Shown one piece after another: positions 8,715-17,597 of a DNA stretch of 64,000 nt. The first letter of the stretch is position 1. Every line of letters begins with the position of its first letter. The stretch comes from Candidatus Zixiibacteriota bacterium (GTDB lineage Bacteria > Zixibacteria > MSB-5A5 > GN15 > FEB-12). The translations under genes were made by a program, and so were the position numbers. Location of the stretch: positions 62,001 through 126,000 of the forward strand of contig JAJRQO010000034.1 of assembly GCA_024280215.1 (NCBI GenBank), written 5' to 3'. Below the pieces are notes generated by a model. The model made no database searches, was not told where the DNA came from, and saw nothing but the letters and a program-made list of their open reading frames with translations.

Positions 8715-10218
8715 GAAAATTGAAAAAATTCTTATTGCCAACCGTTCTGAAATTGCAGTACGAGTTATCAATGCTTGTCAGTCTTTAGGTATTAAATCTG
8801 TCGCTGTTTATTCCGATGCTGATAAAAATGCAAAACATAAAATGCTCGCCGATGAAGCTATTTATATAGGTGAAGCTACCCCTCAAAAATCATATCTTGA
8901 CATAGAAAAAATTATCAACGCCGCCAAAGAAACCAACGCTGATGCAATCCATCCAGGTTACGGCTTCTTAGCAGAAAACCCTCAGTTTGCTATCAGATGT
9001 TCCGAAGAAAATATTATTTTTATAGGACCTTCGCCTGAAGCGATAAATCTTTTAGGCAACAAAGTTGAGTCTCGTATTAAAATGGAAGATGCGGGTATTC
9101 CACTTATCCCAGGCATGAAAAAATCCGAAACCGACATTACTATTTATAAAAAAGCTGCTGACGAATGTGGCTATCCTGTCATGGTCAAAGCTGCCGCTGG
9201 TGGTGGTGGTAAAGGGATGAGAGTGGTGCATAAAGCAGAAGATTTAAAAGATGCCGTAGAGTCTGCTAAACGTGAAGCAAAAAATGCGTTCAACGATGAC
9301 ACCGTTTACTTGGAAAAATTCATAGTCAATCCTCGTCATATCGAATTTCAAATTTTAGCCGACACGCATGGTAATACGATTCACCTCTTTGAACGGGAAT
9401 GTTCTATCCAACGACGTCACCAAAAAATTATAGAAGAGACCCCATCGGTTGCGATGACTGATGAGTTACGCCAGAAGATGGGTGCCGATGCCGTACGGGT
9501 TGCTCAGGCTGCCAATTATGTCAACGCAGGCACAGTTGAGTTTTTACTTGATGAAACAGGTCATTATTATTTTTTAGAAATGAATACACGGATTCAAGTG
9601 GAACATCCTATTACAGAAATGGTCACATCTACTGATTTAGTTGTCGAACAAATTCGTATTGCTCAGGGTGAATCAATTGAACATCTCAAAAATTGTAAAC
9701 AGAGTGGTCACGCTATCGAGTGTCGGATTTATGCTGAAGATGGCGAAAATAATTTTATGCCGTCGATAGGCGAAATTCTGCACTATACGGAACCATCAGG
9801 TCCTGGCGTACGGGTTGACTCAGGTGTCCAAAAAGGAACCGATGTCACCGTTGACTACGATCCTATCATGGCAAAATTAATTGTGCATGCTCCATCACGC
9901 GAAATAGCAATTTCAAAAATGATTCGAGCTCTGCACCAGTTTAAAATTCTCGGAGTGAAAACATCAAAAAAATTCATGGTCGATATCCTAACTCATGACC
10001 AGTTTATCGCAGGGAACACTTTTACTGATTTTATCGAAAAATATATGAATGACCGCAATGATTATATAGACGAATTCAAAGAACTCGCCGTTGCCACCGC
10101 AGCAGTCTGTTCATCACAAACGACACAGACAACTACAAGCAACTCTAAAGAGAATAATATCCCAACACCATGGAAAACTCTTGGTGCAATCCAAATAGGA
10201 GACTCCATCCATGAATAA
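8707..10218 (+). CDS. mccA: Biotin carboxylase subunit of acyl-CoA carboxylase (MccA N-terminal part)
   Basis: The 503-residue protein carboxylates biotin using ATP and bicarbonate. It has the three biotin carboxylase domains with HPGYGFLAEN, the ATP-grasp Gly loop AAAGGGGKGM, ERECSIQRRHQKIIEE and EMNTRIQVEHPITEMV. The catalytic core ends near residue 450. The last 50 residues (Thr/Ser/Asn-rich, then TPWKTLGAIQ) correspond to the linker that in fused MccA/PccA proteins leads to the BT and biotinyl domains, which are here in the next gene. The start is GTG at 8707, overlapping liuC by 8 bp. The stop overlaps the next ATG in ATGAATAA. Confidence 0.92.
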   Translation: MSRKIEKILIANRSEIAVRVINACQSLGIKSVAVYSDADKNAKHKMLADEAIYIGEATPQKSYLDIEKIINAAKETNADAIHPGYGFLAENPQFAIRCSEENIIFIGPSPEAINLLGNKVESRIKMEDAGIPLIPGMKKSETDITIYKKAADECGYPVMVKAAAGGGGKGMRVVHKAEDLKDAVESAKREAKNAFNDDTVYLEKFIVNPRHIEFQILADTHGNTIHLFERECSIQRRHQKIIEETPSVAMTDELRQKMGADAVRVAQAANYVNAGTVEFLLDETGHYYFLEMNTRIQVEHPITEMVTSTDLVVEQIRIAQGESIEHLKNCKQSGHAIECRIYAEDGENNFMPSIGEILHYTEPSGPGVRVDSGVQKGTDVTVDYDPIMAKLIVHAPSREIAISKMIRALHQFKILGVKTSKKFMVDILTHDQFIAGNTFTDFIEKYMNDRNDYIDEFKELAVATAAVCSSQTTQTTTSNSKENNIPTPWKTLGAIQIGDSIHE

Positions 10219-10708
10219 TCTCGATTTTGTTTTAGATGGGGAGATGTACAATGCAACTCTTGAAAAATCTCAATCTGGTTTTGTTGTCAAATCAGGCGAG
10301 AAAGAATTCAGCTTTGAACCTGTCGCTGAAAATCTCTATTCCGTCTGGTTGAATGGTATAAAGTGTCTTGCAGCTGTTGTCTCATCTCAGGGAAAATATT
10401 TCATCGATATAGATTCGATGCTTTTCGAAATTTCTGACCCTCAAACGGATTCTGTTGCTGGTGGTTCTGGAGGTCAAATGGGTGAAAAAGATAAAGTTTT
10501 TGCACCGATGCCTGGAAAAATCGTCAAACTCTTGGTTGCGGTTGGTGATATTGTCAAAGAAAAGCATCCGATGGTGGTTGTTGAAGCGATGAAAATGGAA
10601 AACCAAGTCAACTCACTTGCCAAGGGAAAAGTTATCGCTATTAACTTTGCTGAGGGCGACCAAGTCGACACCGAAACACCAATCATTGAACTTGAGTTGG
10701 ATGAGTAG
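10211..10708 (+). CDS. Biotin carboxyl carrier protein with BT-like domain (MccA C-terminal part)
   Basis: The 165-residue protein carries a biotinyl domain in its second half, with EAMKMEN at about 127-133 and Lys130 as the biotinylation site, preceded by PMPGKIVKLLV. The first 90 residues form beta-rich sequence (FSFEPVAENLYSVWLNG) like the BT domain of fused methylcrotonyl/propionyl-CoA carboxylase alpha subunits. Together with the upstream gene it makes one MccA split into two. It has its own GGAG ribosome binding site 9 bp upstream and overlaps the upstream stop. It is the last gene of the operon. Confidence 0.9.
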   Translation: MNNLDFVLDGEMYNATLEKSQSGFVVKSGEKEFSFEPVAENLYSVWLNGIKCLAAVVSSQGKYFIDIDSMLFEISDPQTDSVAGGSGGQMGEKDKVFAPMPGKIVKLLVAVGDIVKEKHPMVVVEAMKMENQVNSLAKGKVIAINFAEGDQVDTETPIIELELDE

Positions 10709-10715
10709 TTTGTAA

Positions 10716-10742
10716 GGTTCTGGCATGCCCGCCCCTTTTTTT
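10716..10742 (+). repeat. Degenerate REP-like palindrome with T tract (possible operon terminator)
   Basis: Bases 10716-10735 match the palindrome at 29274-29293 at 17 of 20 positions, and are followed by seven T. The decayed symmetry leaves only a weak stem, so terminator function is uncertain. A nearby GTAGGGAAGAACCC (10751-10764) may be another eroded fragment. Confidence 0.4.
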
Positions 10743-10882
10743 AATAATAGAATAGTAGGGAAGAACCCAACGAACTTTAAAGCTCTTTAGTGGTTCTGCT
10801 GTATCTTATTAATATATCTAATGTCGATTAGAAGAACAGACAGGTCTATTTCCAACAAAATATACATATAGAAACTGCAATA

Positions 10883-10912
10883 AAAAAGGACAGACTAAAT
10901 TGTCTGTCCTTT
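10883..10912 (-). terminator. Rho-independent terminator of the 10937-11539 gene
   Basis: GGACAGAC (10888-10895) pairs with GTCTGTCC (10902-10909); on the minus strand the stem is followed by TTTTTTA. Confidence 0.85.
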
Positions 10913-10936
10913 CCGTAATATCTTATGACTTAACTT

Positions 10937-11539
10937 TTAAAATTTAATTCCTAATGAGACAGGAATATATTTAATGCTTTCGCCGTCTGTTGCGATACTT
11001 GTATAGCGAGCTTGTAAGAAAAAGCTAAATGGACCACCACCAAATTCTAAGCCAGCACCAATGTTATAATAAAATTTTGTTTGGTCATCCATAGCACTAA
11101 TGTTATAATCGCCAAGAACACCAGTGGTTATCGTGATATCATCTTCTGTGAGTTTAGCATAGCCTCCACCAATAAAAGCAAATGGTTTGATAGGTGCTAA
11201 TGGTGCTCCTATAGCGGCTCTCGCATCTAACCCAAAAGTCATAATTTTAATATTGCCACCACTTAATGCGTCTGAAAGTATTGGTGTTAAATTCCAATCT
11301 TTAGCGATAGTATTAAGTCCAACTTTTCCAACTACTTGAACAAATGGAAATACTTTAAAGCCGAGGCCTCCTTCAAAATGATAGCCAAGTTTGTGTAAGT
11401 CTTTAAATGTGTCGGGTGCTGAAACAGAGTTTAAACCAGCATCAAGATAGAGTGTAAACGGTTTCCCCGGTACTTGAGCAGAAGTGCTTGCTACTACTCC
11501 AAAAAGTAGAATAATCAATAGTAATGGGATTTTTTTCAT
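10937..11539 (-). CDS. Outer-membrane beta-barrel protein, family A
   Basis: The 200-residue protein has a signal peptide (MKKIPLLLIILLFGVVASTSAQ) and then alternating aromatic/polar strands, ending GIKF with a C-terminal Phe typical of barrels inserted by BamA. It is paralogous to the 186-residue product of the next gene upstream; both share SAQVPxKPFT after the signal peptide, PLAPxKPF near the middle and a PLAP-containing strand. The ATG has an AGGAA site. I can only call it a small OmpA/OmpW-like barrel; its role is unknown. Confidence 0.7.
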   Translation of the reverse strand: MKKIPLLLIILLFGVVASTSAQVPGKPFTLYLDAGLNSVSAPDTFKDLHKLGYHFEGGLGFKVFPFVQVVGKVGLNTIAKDWNLTPILSDALSGGNIKIMTFGLDARAAIGAPLAPIKPFAFIGGGYAKLTEDDITITTGVLGDYNISAMDDQTKFYYNIGAGLEFGGGPFSFFLQARYTSIATDGESIKYIPVSLGIKF

Positions 11540-11621
11540 AATTAATTCCTTTATATCTAGTTACTTTTATTTTCGGTTCTATTTTACTCTAACTTTAAGA
11601 TGAAATGAAATTAATGGCAAT

Positions 11622-11652
11622 AAAAAAGGGACAGACAATATTGTCTGCCCCT
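11622..11652 (-). terminator. Rho-independent terminator of the 11681-12241 gene
   Basis: GGGACAGACAA (11628-11638) pairs with TTGTCTGCCCC (11641-11651) apart from one mismatch, followed on the minus strand by TTTTTTA. It is nearly the same sequence as the terminator at 10883, as expected if gene and terminator were duplicated together. Confidence 0.8.
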
Positions 11653-11680
11653 TAAAGAATATTGCTACTAATTATTTGAA

Positions 11681-12241
11681 TTAAAATTTCATACCAATAG
11701 AGAGAGGAATTAAAGCAAATGAATCACCTTCTGTTGCTACAGAGACATATTTTACTCTCACAAAAAATTGAGTGAACTCAACACCGCCACCAATTTCAAA
11801 ATAAAATTTATTTATTGATTCAAATGAACCAGTTCCAAGCGGAGTCGTTAAATCAGACATTGATAATACCGCTAATCCAGCACCAGCAAAAACAAATGGT
11901 TTTACAGGAGCCAAAGGAACTCCGAGGTTTAATTTTAAATCACCACCAGCTAAAATAAAGCTCATCGTACCACCATCATATCCAGTTAAATCACCAAAAT
12001 CAGCACCAAACGTATGATAACCTAAGTTAAGTAAAAATTCAGTTTTAGGGAATGCATTAAACCCCAGTTGGGCATCAGCATGGTAACCCATATTGTATCC
12101 ATCCTTAAAACCATCTGGAGAGGTAGGGGATGATAAACCAGCAGCACCATAAATTGTAAATGGTTTTACCGGAACTTGTGCTGATGCAGACCCGACCACA
12201 CCAAACACTAAAACGGCTAATAAAATTGCAATTTTTTTCAT
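11681..12241 (-). CDS. Outer-membrane beta-barrel protein, family A (paralogue)
   Basis: The 186-residue protein starts at the ATG at 12241, which has an AAGGAAAAG site and opens a proper signal peptide (MKKIAILLAVLVFGVVGSASAQ); a 34-codon upstream extension is rejected. The mature part is beta-strand rich and ends GMKF. It aligns along its length with the 200-residue neighbour, including PDGFKDGYNMGYH against PDTFKDLHKLGYH. Each copy has its own terminator, so they are likely transcribed separately. Function unknown beyond an outer-membrane barrel. Confidence 0.7.
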   Translation of the reverse strand: MKKIAILLAVLVFGVVGSASAQVPVKPFTIYGAAGLSSPTSPDGFKDGYNMGYHADAQLGFNAFPKTEFLLNLGYHTFGADFGDLTGYDGGTMSFILAGGDLKLNLGVPLAPVKPFVFAGAGLAVLSMSDLTTPLGTGSFESINKFYFEIGGGVEFTQFFVRVKYVSVATEGDSFALIPLSIGMKF

Positions 12242-12327
12242 TTTCTTTTCCTTTATAAATTGTGAGCGACCCATTTCTATATGGTAACTAATTATCAATA
12301 TTTTATTATTGAATATATTATACAACA

Positions 12328-12357
12328 TAAAAAAAACCGCCAAATTGACGGGTTTTA
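12328..12357 (-). terminator. Possible terminator of the family B barrel genes
   Basis: AAAACCGCC (12334-12342) and the facing GACGGGTTTT (12347-12356) form an imperfect hairpin with a T run on the minus strand. It lies just downstream of the 12380 gene. The stem is weaker than its neighbours. Confidence 0.5.
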
Positions 12358-12379
12358 GATTGAGATAAAAAATTCTTTT

Positions 12380-13006
12380 TTAAAATGAAAAACCTACGAC
12401 ACCAAATCCAAGCATGATGGTAAATCCTGTTTTATCAACCGTGCTATTTTCTCTATTGTTTTTGTCAGCAAAAAGTCTCAGATTAAAGTCTAATGCAAAA
12501 TGAGATTGTACCATATTGTAACTCCCAATTTGCAATCCATAAGATAATTTGTTTGACTTGGTTTCGTAATCATATGGGCGGTATGAACCGTCATAAGAGT
12601 ATCCATATATTGTTTGACTTGTTGTGACCCGTGTGAATGTTGTAAATATAGAAAAGTAATATAAGGCATAACTTTTTTCATTTTCAGCAGCTGCAGGGTT
12701 AAGGATAAATCCAATCCGAGGACCGATGCCAACTTGTGTCTCTTGAGAATTGTATATTGATTGGTTGTAAAAAAGAAATTCAGGACCTATATAGAAGTTT
12801 TTTGATGTAAAGAAAAACAGACTGGGAGATACGTATGTTGTCAGAATTGACTTGTTTCCAGTATCATATAAATCTCCTGTTTGATATAAAAAATACCCAT
12901 TTAAACTTATTATTTTACTGCCTTTATCTACAGCATTTTCAGCAGAAAAAATTGATGAGCAATAACCTAAAACAATAAGTATAAAAATTAAAACAAATCG
13001 TTTCAT
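12380..13006 (-). CDS. Outer-membrane beta-barrel protein, family B
   Basis: The 208-residue product has a signal peptide ending at SIFSA, followed by the family signature ENAVDKGSK shared with the two genes upstream (EDAFEQGSK and ESAFDRGSK). The rest is rich in Tyr/Phe strands and ends VVGFSF, a typical BamA signal. The start has an AAGGAAAT site. It is the last of three tandem paralogues with 17-30 bp gaps, so they probably form one operon read from about 14200 leftward. The exact role is unknown. Confidence 0.7.
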   Translation of the reverse strand: MKRFVLIFILIVLGYCSSIFSAENAVDKGSKIISLNGYFLYQTGDLYDTGNKSILTTYVSPSLFFFTSKNFYIGPEFLFYNQSIYNSQETQVGIGPRIGFILNPAAAENEKSYALYYFSIFTTFTRVTTSQTIYGYSYDGSYRPYDYETKSNKLSYGLQIGSYNMVQSHFALDFNLRLFADKNNRENSTVDKTGFTIMLGFGVVGFSF

Positions 13007-13030
13007 ATTTCCTTCTTTGTATGTGTGTAG

Positions 13031-13615
13031 TTAAAAGATAAAACTTTCAATGCCAATACCAATCATCAGTCGATGACCGTCTCCTTCACTCCAACGACTA
13101 TATGATCCGTATTGTGGGTCGAAGCTGTAGGTATATCTTTCTATCGAATCAAATGAGTATACAACGCCAAAATCGAGTCCAACATGGCTTGAAAGCATTT
13201 TCATTATTCCTACATTAATTATTTTATAAGAAAAATCTAAATCATTATTCTCACCCTTTGTATAAGAAAGTCTCAAATAAGGTACAAGCCTACCATCTAA
13301 ATCATTGTATTCCGATGGAGCAAAATAGTACTCTAAAAGAGGTCCGACAGACCAGTTTGAACTGCTATAATTATTACCGTAATCATACTCTTCAAAACTG
13401 GCATTGACACCAATAAACAATTTATCGTGTACAGCAAAACTCAGCGAAGGACTTATCGTCAAAACTGTTGTGCTTCTGTAAGCACTCCCCATAGTACTAT
13501 AAAATGAAATAAATCCACCGAGCCGTTTAGAACCTTGTTCAAAGGCATCTTCGGCTCCAAATAATGATGTCGTCATGAGACAACTTATAAACAAAAATAT
13601 TATTATTCTTTTCAT
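13031..13615 (-). CDS. Outer-membrane beta-barrel protein, family B (second copy)
   Basis: The 194-residue protein has a signal peptide (MKRIIIFLFISCLMTTSLFG), then the AEDAFEQGSK signature and strands such as LTISPSLSFAVHDKLFIGV, which correspond to similar strands in both neighbours (PSLFFFTSKNFYIGP; PQYSVCLNKGFFLGV). It ends IESFIF with a terminal Phe. It lies 24 bp from the downstream copy and 17 bp from the upstream copy. Confidence 0.7.
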   Translation of the reverse strand: MKRIIIFLFISCLMTTSLFGAEDAFEQGSKRLGGFISFYSTMGSAYRSTTVLTISPSLSFAVHDKLFIGVNASFEEYDYGNNYSSSNWSVGPLLEYYFAPSEYNDLDGRLVPYLRLSYTKGENNDLDFSYKIINVGIMKMLSSHVGLDFGVVYSFDSIERYTYSFDPQYGSYSRWSEGDGHRLMIGIGIESFIF

Positions 13616-13632
13616 TTGATTCTCATTTCCTA

Positions 13633-14178
13633 TTAAAATATAAATGTTTTAAAACCAACAGCACCCATCAAGATAAATCCAACTTCCGAATTTCCAGAAC
13701 GGGAATAACGGTCGAAAGAACCATGAAGTCCAAAATCCAAACCAGTAGATTTTGTCAGCATCTGTAAAACGCCCATTTGGATGCCAAGGCTATGTGCATT
13801 TGTTTGACTGAATCTCCCAAACAGATATGATAACCGAAAATATGGTATCATCGGATGTGGAGAAGAGTATCGAGATGGTTGGTACCATTCGCTGAGCAAG
13901 CCTATTCTCCATTGAGTGTTGGTGCTTCTGTAGCTAAGGTCACTCATTGTTGTCCGACGTAGTTGCCCGATAACACCAAGAAAAAAACCTTTATTTAAGC
14001 AAACAGAATATTGAGGATTGAAATCAAGAACCGTCTGGTCTGAATATATATCTCCGCCAAATCTACTATATAAAAAATTACCACTAACCGATTTGCTCCC
14101 TCTATCAAAAGCACTTTCAGCCGCTTGGACCGATGAAAAGCAAAGGATGACTAAAACTAAAGCGATAAAACGTTTCAT
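13633..14178 (-). CDS. Outer-membrane beta-barrel protein, family B (first copy)
   Basis: The start is set at ATG 14178, where GGAGAGG lies 3-9 bp upstream and a signal peptide (MKRFIALVLVILCFSSVQA) begins; an 18-codon longer reading is rejected. The 181-residue product carries the AESAFDRGSK signature after cleavage and ends FKTFIF. It is the promoter-proximal member of the three-gene family B set. No domain beyond a predicted small barrel can be named. Confidence 0.7.
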   Translation of the reverse strand: MKRFIALVLVILCFSSVQAAESAFDRGSKSVSGNFLYSRFGGDIYSDQTVLDFNPQYSVCLNKGFFLGVIGQLRRTTMSDLSYRSTNTQWRIGLLSEWYQPSRYSSPHPMIPYFRLSYLFGRFSQTNAHSLGIQMGVLQMLTKSTGLDFGLHGSFDRYSRSGNSEVGFILMGAVGFKTFIF

Positions 14179-14273
14179 AACACCTCTCCATATTTTTTTA
14201 ATTATAAAAGAAGATATTGTCCATTTGAACAAAAGTCAATCAACTAATTAAAAGTGAGCGTTTACTATCATTT

Positions 14274-14316
14274 GTGAACATATTCACTTGATTTAGCCTC
14301 GCTTTTTGTATATAAT
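14274..14316 (+). promoter_or_regulatory. Promoter of the beta-oxidation operon with adjoining dyad
   Basis: TTGATT (14288-14293) and TATAAT (14311-14316) are 17 bp apart, a near-ideal sigma-70 type promoter 49 bp before the thiolase gene. Directly upstream is the palindrome GTGAACATATTCAC (14274-14287), a likely regulator site touching the -35 box. Confidence 0.65.
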
Positions 14317-14364
14317 TGCATTCTGATAAAGAAGTATAACTATTAATATATTGAGGATTTTATC

Positions 14365-15558
14365 ATGTCTGAAAGAAAAGAAGCATATATCGTTTCTGCC
14401 TGTCGTTCGGCTATTGGGGTATTACATGGTGGTTTAGGCAAATTTACTGCTCCACAATTAGGTGCATTGGCTATCAAAGAAGCAATCTCACGCTCAGGAA
14501 TAAATGCTGCCGACATTGAAGAAGTTATCATGGGGCATGTCGTCCAAGGTGGATGTGGTCAGGCGACTGCACGTCAAGCAGCTATCCACGGTGGCGTTCC
14601 ACCTGAAGCTGCCGCATTGACGATTAACAAAGTATGTGGCTCTGGACTCAAAGCGGTTATGCTCGCTGCTTCAGCTATTCGTGCCAATGATGCCGATGTT
14701 ATTGTAACTGGGGGCATGGAATCAATGTCAAACACTCCGCTTGTCCTACATGGTGCCAAAACTGGTGTTAAATTCGGTCACCAAAAAATGATTGACATTA
14801 TGGTTTCTGATGGACTTTGGGATTCATTTAATAATTTCCACATGGGTGGTGCCGCTGAATTAACACAACAAAAAGCCGACATCTCTCGTGAAGAGCAAGA
14901 TGAATTCGCATACAACTCGCATCGCAAAGCAACTGAAGCATGGGCTGCCAATAAGTTTGATGCTGAAATCTTCGACATTGAAGTTCCTCAACGCAAAAAA
15001 GACCCAATCATTTTTAACAAAGATGAAGGCTTCCGACCTGAAATCTCAGTAGAAAAACTTGCCAAACTTCGCCCTGCTTTTGTTAAAGATGGTACTGTCA
15101 CTGCTGGTAATGCCCCAGGGCTCAATGATGGTTCCTCCGCAATGGTTGTTGTCTCGGATGAATATATGCAAGCAAATGAGATCAAACCTCTCGCAAAAAT
15201 TATCGACTATTCAACTGCAGGTACAGACCCAAAAGATTTGTTCTTTGCTCCAATTTATGCCGTTGAGAAGCTTATGAAAAAAATGAATGTTGATATCAAT
15301 CATTGGGATCTCATTGAAGCCAACGAAGCCTTTGCGGTGCAAGCACTCGCCGATGGTAACGCTCTCAAATGGGATTGGGATCGTGTTAATGTTAATGGTG
15401 GGGCAGTAGCACTTGGACACCCGATTGGTGCATCTGGTACGCGTATCTTGACAACCCTTATCTACGCACTTAAAGACCGAGGACTTAAAACTGGTATGGC
15501 TACACTTTGTCTTGGTGGCGGTAACGCTGTTGCATTAGCAATTGAACTTTGCGAATAA
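14365..15558 (+). CDS. atoB: Acetyl-CoA C-acetyltransferase (thiolase)
   Basis: The 397-residue thiolase condenses or cleaves acetoacetyl-CoA in fatty acid or ketone metabolism. The acyl-accepting Cys91 lies in NKVCGSG, His352 in [14 protein letters not shown] and Cys382 in TLCLGGGNA, the full catalytic set. Length is normal. A TGAGGA site precedes the ATG. It heads a four-gene operon with 3-hydroxyacyl-CoA dehydrogenase and two acyl-CoA dehydrogenases. Degradative and biosynthetic thiolases are hard to separate by eye; the short-chain type is more likely. Confidence 0.93.
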   Translation: MSERKEAYIVSACRSAIGVLHGGLGKFTAPQLGALAIKEAISRSGINAADIEEVIMGHVVQGGCGQATARQAAIHGGVPPEAAALTINKVCGSGLKAVMLAASAIRANDADVIVTGGMESMSNTPLVLHGAKTGVKFGHQKMIDIMVSDGLWDSFNNFHMGGAAELTQQKADISREEQDEFAYNSHRKATEAWAANKFDAEIFDIEVPQRKKDPIIFNKDEGFRPEISVEKLAKLRPAFVKDGTVTAGNAPGLNDGSSAMVVVSDEYMQANEIKPLAKIIDYSTAGTDPKDLFFAPIYAVEKLMKKMNVDINHWDLIEANEAFAVQALADGNALKWDWDRVNVNGGAVALGHPIGASGTRILTTLIYALKDRGLKTGMATLCLGGGNAVALAIELCE

Positions 15559-15573
15559 CATTAAGGATATATT

Positions 15574-16437
15574 ATGAACTTACAAGATATTAAAAATATA
15601 ACTGTCGTTGGTGGCGGAACTATGGGCAATGGTATTGTTCAGGTCTTTGCTTCTTACGAATACAAAGTAACTTTAGTTGATTTAAACCAAGAAGTCTTAG
15701 ATAAAGCTGTTACGGGAATTTCAAAATCATTAGACCGTTTTGTAAAAAAAGAAAAAATCACAGCTGAACAAAAAAATACGATACTTGCCAATATATCTAC
15801 TTCGACTGATTTACATGTCGCCAAAGATTCACAGCTTGTCATTGAAGCGGTTTCAGAAACGTTAGCTATTAAACTCAAAATATTTGAGCAACTTGAATCT
15901 ATCTGTTCATCTGAAACAATCTTCGCTTCAAACACATCATCATTGCCAATCACACAACTTGCCTCAGCAACAAAACGCCCTGGTCAGTTTATCGGAATGC
16001 ACTTTATGAACCCTGTGCCAATGATGAAACTTATCGAACTTATTCGTGGCATGGCAACATCGGAAGAAACATTTAAACTAATTACAGAATTGTCCGAAAA
16101 GTTAGGTAAGACACCGATTGAGGTAAACGATTTCCCTGGGTTTATCGCCAACCGTATTTTATTACCGATGATTAACGAAGCTGTGTTTGCTCACTTTGAA
16201 GGGGTAGGAACAGTTGAAGCAATCGATAGTGTGATGAAACTCGGAATGGGACACCCAATGGGTCCACTTCAATTGGCTGATTTTATCGGTCTTGATGTCT
16301 GTCTCGCAATTTTAGAAGTGATGCACGAAGGTTTAGGCGATCCGAAATATCGTCCTTGTCCACTGCTCAAAAAAATGGTGCAGGCTGGCTATCTCGGCCG
16401 CAAATCAGGTAAAGGTTTTTACGATTATAATGCTTAA
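15574..16437 (+). CDS. hbd: 3-hydroxybutyryl-CoA dehydrogenase
   Basis: The 287-residue NAD(P)-dependent enzyme oxidises 3-hydroxyacyl-CoA to 3-ketoacyl-CoA. The Rossmann motif GGGTMGNGI is at about 14-22. The catalytic His lies in [11 protein letters not shown], followed by the family pattern [14 protein letters not shown], and the C-terminal part ends with the usual [11 protein letters not shown]. The length fits the single-domain Hbd/PaaH group, not the fused FadB type. It follows thiolase by 15 bp behind an AAGGA site. Confidence 0.93.
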   Translation: MNLQDIKNITVVGGGTMGNGIVQVFASYEYKVTLVDLNQEVLDKAVTGISKSLDRFVKKEKITAEQKNTILANISTSTDLHVAKDSQLVIEAVSETLAIKLKIFEQLESICSSETIFASNTSSLPITQLASATKRPGQFIGMHFMNPVPMMKLIELIRGMATSEETFKLITELSEKLGKTPIEVNDFPGFIANRILLPMINEAVFAHFEGVGTVEAIDSVMKLGMGHPMGPLQLADFIGLDVCLAILEVMHEGLGDPKYRPCPLLKKMVQAGYLGRKSGKGFYDYNA

Positions 16438-16450
16438 AGGAGTTTTATAG

Positions 16451-17593
16451 ATGGATTTCAAATTAACAGAAGATGATCTCGAATTTAAAGAAATGGCACG
16501 TGAGTTTGCTGAAAAAAGACTCTATCCCAATGCCGAACAATACGACCATGAAGGTACAACTCCAAAAGAGTTAATCGAAGAATGTGCCGAACTTGGCTAT
16601 TTTGGTTTTACTGTCCCTGAAGAATATGGTGGTTTAGGTTTAAGTGCCACCGCTTTCATGGGCGTACTTGAAGAACTATGTGGCGGTTGTGCTGGTTTTG
16701 GCATTATGCTTTCAGTACACAATTCACTTACCTGTGAAATTCTAAAAGTATTCGGTTCCGAAGAACTCAAACAAAAATATCTTCCTTCAATGGCTGCTGG
16801 TGAAAAAATCGGTGCTTATTGTCTCACTGAACCAAACGCAGGAACCGACGCTGCATCATTAGCTACTTCTGCTGAAGATAAAGGCGACCATTATTTAATT
16901 AATGGTACAAAAACTTTTGTCACTTCAGCTATGTACGCTGGTGTTTTTATCGTCTTTGCCAAAACAGACCCAGATGCGGGCTACAAAGGTGTCACCTGTT
17001 TTATCGTTGATGCTGACTCCGATGGTATCACCCTCGGGAACCCAGAAAAAAAAATGGGTATTAAAGCTTCCGATACTCGTGAAGTTTCTTTTGTTGATGT
17101 CAAAGTTCCAAAAGAAAATCTTTGTGGCGAACTTGGTAAAGGGTTCCGTCAAGCGGTGACAATTTTAAACTCTGGTCGTATTGGTGTTTCTTTCCAAGCG
17201 ATTGGAATTGCACAAGCTGCTTTCAATGAAGCCCTTCAATATTCGAAAGATAGAAAACAGTTTAACCAACCGATTTCTAATTTCCAAGCAATCCAATTTA
17301 AACTTGCTGATATGCAAACACAAATCGATGCTGGTCGTTTGATGGGTTACCGTGCCGCTCAACTAAAAGATGCTGGCGAACCATGTCATCGTGAATGCTC
17401 TATGTCAAAATTGTTCTGTACTCAAATGGCAAACATGGTGTGCAATGAAGCGGTTCAGATTCATGGTGGCTATGGCTACATAAAAGAGTATGCCGTCGAA
17501 CGATACTTCCGTGATGCTCGTGTAACTGAGTTATACGAAGGAACCACCGAAGCACAGAAAATGGTTATCTCTAAAGATTTGCTGAAGGAGTAA
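16451..17593 (+). CDS. Acyl-CoA dehydrogenase (short/branched chain type)
   Basis: The 380-residue flavoprotein forms the 2,3 double bond of acyl-CoA and passes electrons to electron transfer flavoprotein, which is not encoded in the window. The FAD/substrate segment CLTEPNAGTDAA and the signature AEDKGDHYLINGTKTFVTSA are present, with catalytic Glu363 in ELYEGTTE. The AAAGGAG site lies before the ATG. It is 13 bp after hbd and 4 bp before a second acyl-CoA dehydrogenase. Isovaleryl-, butyryl- or other specificity cannot be told by eye; an isovaleryl-CoA role would complete the leucine pathway of the 4507-10708 operon. Confidence 0.88.
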   Translation: MDFKLTEDDLEFKEMAREFAEKRLYPNAEQYDHEGTTPKELIEECAELGYFGFTVPEEYGGLGLSATAFMGVLEELCGGCAGFGIMLSVHNSLTCEILKVFGSEELKQKYLPSMAAGEKIGAYCLTEPNAGTDAASLATSAEDKGDHYLINGTKTFVTSAMYAGVFIVFAKTDPDAGYKGVTCFIVDADSDGITLGNPEKKMGIKASDTREVSFVDVKVPKENLCGELGKGFRQAVTILNSGRIGVSFQAIGIAQAAFNEALQYSKDRKQFNQPISNFQAIQFKLADMQTQIDAGRLMGYRAAQLKDAGEPCHRECSMSKLFCTQMANMVCNEAVQIHGGYGYIKEYAVERYFRDARVTELYEGTTEAQKMVISKDLLKE

Positions 17594-17597
17594 GCGC

